Source: Acidimicrobiales bacterium (GTDB lineage: Bacteria > Actinomycetota > Acidimicrobiia > Acidimicrobiales > Aldehydirespiratoraceae). From it: DNA of 64,000 bases. The notes beneath the pieces are model-generated. The model had not been told where the DNA came from. It worked only from the letters and a program-made list of their open reading frames with translations, and made no database searches. Every line of letters begins with the position of its first letter. The stretch's first letter is position 1. Made by a program: the position numbers and the translations under genes. Below are positions 61,883 to 64,000 of this stretch, piece by piece. The DNA lies in assembly GCA_041394245.1 (NCBI GenBank), contig JAWKIR010000002.1, positions 1,116,001-1,180,000 of the forward strand, written 5' to 3'.

Positions 61883-62626
61883 TCATCCGTAGAGTCCGAG
61901 CAGTCGTCCTGCGAACACGAGGACGGCGACGACGAGCACCGGTCGGATCACTTTCTCGCCACCGGCGACCGTGATGTGCGCGCCGACGAAGCCGCCCGTG
62001 CCGAGGCCGACGGCCAGGACGAGCGCGGGTGCCCAATCGACATCGCCGTTGACGATGAACACCGGCAGGGCGAACACCGTGAACACGAATGTGACGATCG
62101 ACTTGATGTTGTTGGCGATGACGAGGTCGACGCCCGCTCGGGAGAGCGCCACGATCATCATGAGGCCGACGCCGGCCTGGAAGGCTCCGCCGTAGAGCCC
62201 GATACCGAAGAACACGAGCGTGGTGAGCCATGGCGGCCACTGAGGACGGTCGGCCATCGCCTCGACGTCGGGCTTGCGCAACGACATGATCAGGATCGGG
62301 ATCATCACGAAACCGAAGATGCGCTCGAATGTGTCGTCGGCCAGCTGCGACACCACGACCGACCCGATCAGGGATCCGACCACCGCCGGACCGAGGATGC
62401 GCCCGATGCCGGCGAGGCCCGCCACGCCGAGACGACGGAACGTGCTCGCCGCGCTCAGCGAGTTGGCGAGCACGCCGACACGGTTCGAGCCGTTGGCCGT
62501 GTTGCCGGGCACGCCGGCGAAGACGAGCAGGGGCACCGTCAGCAGTGATCCGCCCCCCGCCATCGCGTTGACGATGCCGGCGACGAGACCGCCGCCGAGC
62601 AGCAGCACCACGTGGACGAATTCCAT
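61883..62626 (-). CDS. TSUP-family membrane permease (TauE/SafE-like)
   Basis: The 247-residue protein has about eight hydrophobic segments with the opening LLLGGGLVAGIVNAMAGGGS and the second repeat GIGLYGGAFQAGVGLMMI, the hallmark of this family. Members export sulfite, sulfoacetate or related small anions. The cargo is unknown. It is probably co-transcribed with the downstream adenosine deaminase. Confidence 0.9.
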   Translation of the reverse strand: MEFVHVVLLLGGGLVAGIVNAMAGGGSLLTVPLLVFAGVPGNTANGSNRVGVLANSLSAASTFRRLGVAGLAGIGRILGPAVVGSLIGSVVVSQLADDTFERIFGFVMIPILIMSLRKPDVEAMADRPQWPPWLTTLVFFGIGLYGGAFQAGVGLMMIVALSRAGVDLVIANNIKSIVTFVFTVFALPVFIVNGDVDWAPALVLAVGLGTGGFVGAHITVAGGEKVIRPVLVVAVLVFAGRLLGLYG

Positions 62627-62652
62627 CGGGGCACGCTACTTGTGCCGCTGCG

Positions 62653-63540
62653 CTACAACTCGAAGGCGCCCTTGCCCATCTGTTCACGGATCGGGACAAC
62701 GGTCGGGTTGGTCATCGCCCGGCGCTGCCAGTTGGCACCGTCGACCACGAGCGTGTGGCCGGTGATGAACTGTGCGTAGGGGCTGGCCAGGAAGGTCGCG
62801 GCCCAGCCGAACTCGCGCCGCGTGCCGACGCGCATCGCCGGCTGGAGGGCGTCCTTCACCGGGTCGGCACGAGCCAGGTTTCCCTGGATGTCGGCCGTCA
62901 TGTCCTCGTGCGGGATCAAGCCCGGCACGAGGCCATTGACCTGGATGCCATAGGGGCCCCATTCCACGGCGAGGCTCTCGACCATGTTCTTCACGCCGGC
63001 CTTGGCCGCCGCGGAGTGTGCGAAACCGGGCCCACCCGTCCACGCGTAGCTGGCGCCGATGTTGATGATGCTGCCCGGTGTCCCCGCCGCGAGGTGGCGG
63101 CGACCGAACTCACGTGCGACGAAGAAGGTCCCGTTGAGCGTGATGTCGACGACGGTGCGCCACGCGTTCGGCGACATGTCCTCGGCGGGGACCGGAAAGT
63201 TCGCCGCTGCGTTGTTGACGCACACCTGCGGCAGCCCGAAGGCCGCCTCGGCCGCGTCGAACGCGGCGGCGATGCTGTCGGGTTCGCGGATGTCGCAGGC
63301 GACCGTCTCGACCGGTGCGCCCAACTCGTCCATGGCGGCCCGACCGGCATCGAGATGCTCCGGCTTGCGGCTCGCGATCACGATCGACGCCCCGAGCCGG
63401 GCGAACTCCTGGGCGATGCCCTTGCCGAGGCCGGTACCGGCCCCGGTGATAAACACGCAGACACCGTCGAACGTCCCCTCCGGGAGGGCGGAGGCGCCGA
63501 GCGGCGGAGGTTCGGGGAGGCCTCGTACGTCGTCGCTCAT
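62653..63540 (-). CDS. Short-chain dehydrogenase/reductase (2,4-dienoyl-CoA reductase-like)
   Basis: The 295-residue protein has FITGAGTGLGKGIA, NNAAANFP and a C-terminal GHTLVVDGANWQ. ASYAWTGGPGFAHSAAAKAG sits where SDRs have Tyr-x-x-x-Lys, but here the pattern reads HSAAAK, so the catalytic Tyr is absent, as in peroxisomal-type dienoyl-CoA reductases. It is one base downstream of an enoyl-CoA hydratase gene in the same operon. Confidence 0.88.
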   Translation of the reverse strand: MSDDVRGLPEPPPLGASALPEGTFDGVCVFITGAGTGLGKGIAQEFARLGASIVIASRKPEHLDAGRAAMDELGAPVETVACDIREPDSIAAAFDAAEAAFGLPQVCVNNAAANFPVPAEDMSPNAWRTVVDITLNGTFFVAREFGRRHLAAGTPGSIINIGASYAWTGGPGFAHSAAAKAGVKNMVESLAVEWGPYGIQVNGLVPGLIPHEDMTADIQGNLARADPVKDALQPAMRVGTRREFGWAATFLASPYAQFITGHTLVVDGANWQRRAMTNPTVVPIREQMGKGAFEL

Positions 63541-63541
63541 G

Positions 63542-64000
63542 TCAACTCCCCCGGTAGTTCGGTTCGCGTTCTTCGGCCCGGGCGGCCTTGAACTCGGCGA
63601 AGTCGTCGGACTTGTTGAGGAACGTCTGGTAGATCAGCTCGTCCTCCATCGATGATCGGATCTCCGGGCGGCTCAGATGGCTGATCACCCGGCGCGCGAG
63701 CTTCACCGTCACGGCGGGCGACGCGGCGATCTTCTCGGCCATCTCCCGCGCGGTCGTGTCGAGCTCGTCGGGGGGAACGATGCGGCTCACGATGCCGTGC
63801 TGGAGCGCCTCCTCTGCCGACAGACGTCGCCCGGTGAGCACCATGTCGCTGACCAGACCGTGGCCGCACATCTCGTAGAGCACACCCATGCCGCCGGTGT
63901 CGGGGATCACCCCGTGACCGACCTCGGGCAGCATGAAGCGGGCACCCTCGGCGGCGATGCGGATGTCGCACATGAGCGCCCGCTGGAACGAGCCGCCGAT
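63542..64000 (-). CDS. Enoyl-CoA hydratase/isomerase family protein, partial (runs off the right edge)
   Basis: The 3' part of the gene is in the window. Reading from the right edge gives IGGSFQRALMCDIRIAAEG, then FMLPEVGHGVIPDTGGM with a crotonase signature, then a helical C-terminus (VTVKLARRVISHL). The 5' end and the oxyanion-hole residues are outside the window. It overlaps an SDR operon and probably belongs to fatty-acid or aromatic CoA metabolism. Confidence 0.9.
   Translation of the reverse strand: MGGSFQRALMCDIRIAAEGARFMLPEVGHGVIPDTGGMGVLYEMCGHGLVSDMVLTGRRLSAEEALQHGIVSRIVPPDELDTTAREMAEKIAASPAVTVKLARRVISHLSRPEIRSSMEDELIYQTFLNKSDDFAEFKAARAEEREPNYRGS

Overview
The window is a high-GC actinobacterial chromosome segment. 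Gene order (era, a CNNM/CBS membrane protein, ybeY, phoH as one overlapping run), a RamB-type glyoxylate regulator, an F420-type luciferase-like oxidoreductase, a single-chain glycyl-tRNA synthetase, many beta-oxidation/SDR genes and frequent leaderless-looking starts all point to Actinomycetota. I would guess class Acidimicrobiia, but this is inference and cannot be settled from the sequence alone. Layout, left half. 1-788 is the 5' part of dnaG (minus strand). It is followed by a secreted glycoside hydrolase 3 protein, glycyl-tRNA synthetase, an RDD membrane protein, uppS-recO, a DinG-type helicase, and a small redox cluster (anchored Thr/Pro-rich protein, ApbE flavin transferase, four-histidine cytochrome-b-like membrane protein). 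Next comes the phoH-ybeY-CNNM-era operon (13.5-10.9 kb, minus). 15-19.6 kb is a glyoxylate-shunt module: a RamB-like regulator divergent from aceB-aceA, closed by a 23-bp terminator stem. 19.7-28.3 kb holds a GT-C-like membrane protein, cyclopropane fatty acid synthase, acyl-CoA dehydrogenase, a Calx-beta-like secreted protein, a TrkA-type K+ channel, class III glutamine synthetase and a P-loop kinase-like protein, then tRNA-Arg, tRNA-His and tRNA-Lys. Middle. 28,600-38,922 is an integrated mobile element of about 10.2 kb inserted in the 3' half of tRNA-Lys(CTT). It is bounded by a perfect 93-bp direct repeat covering the tRNA 3' end and its terminator. It carries a tyrosine integrase with an unusual HNH-like N-terminal region, an excisionase-like HTH protein, a MobF relaxase-helicase, a LuxR-type regulator, and an ECF sigma factor operon. 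That operon encodes two homologous single-pass membrane proteins and one small secreted protein. No coupling protein, type IV secretion gene or replication initiator is visible, so it looks like an integrative mobilizable element with a sigma-factor regulated surface/secreted cargo that I cannot match to a described system. Right half. 39-64 kb is ordinary chromosome with several oddities: a lactate-oxidase-like enzyme, DUF2784 protein and sulfatase; an exported Asp/His repeat protein; a lone Flp pilin; a DEAD-box helicase; and an F420-type oxidoreductase coupled to a phosphodiesterase. A lipoprotein follows whose N-terminal domain recurs fused to a SurE nucleotidase at 57.8-59.0 kb. Then come crotonase and SDR genes, a CueR/CopA copper module with a textbook MerR-family operator, SelO, an AraC regulator, a MOSC protein, a nitroreductase-SRPBCC fusion, a SHOCT protein, adenosine deaminase, a TSUP exporter, and a final SDR/enoyl-CoA hydratase pair cut by the window edge.
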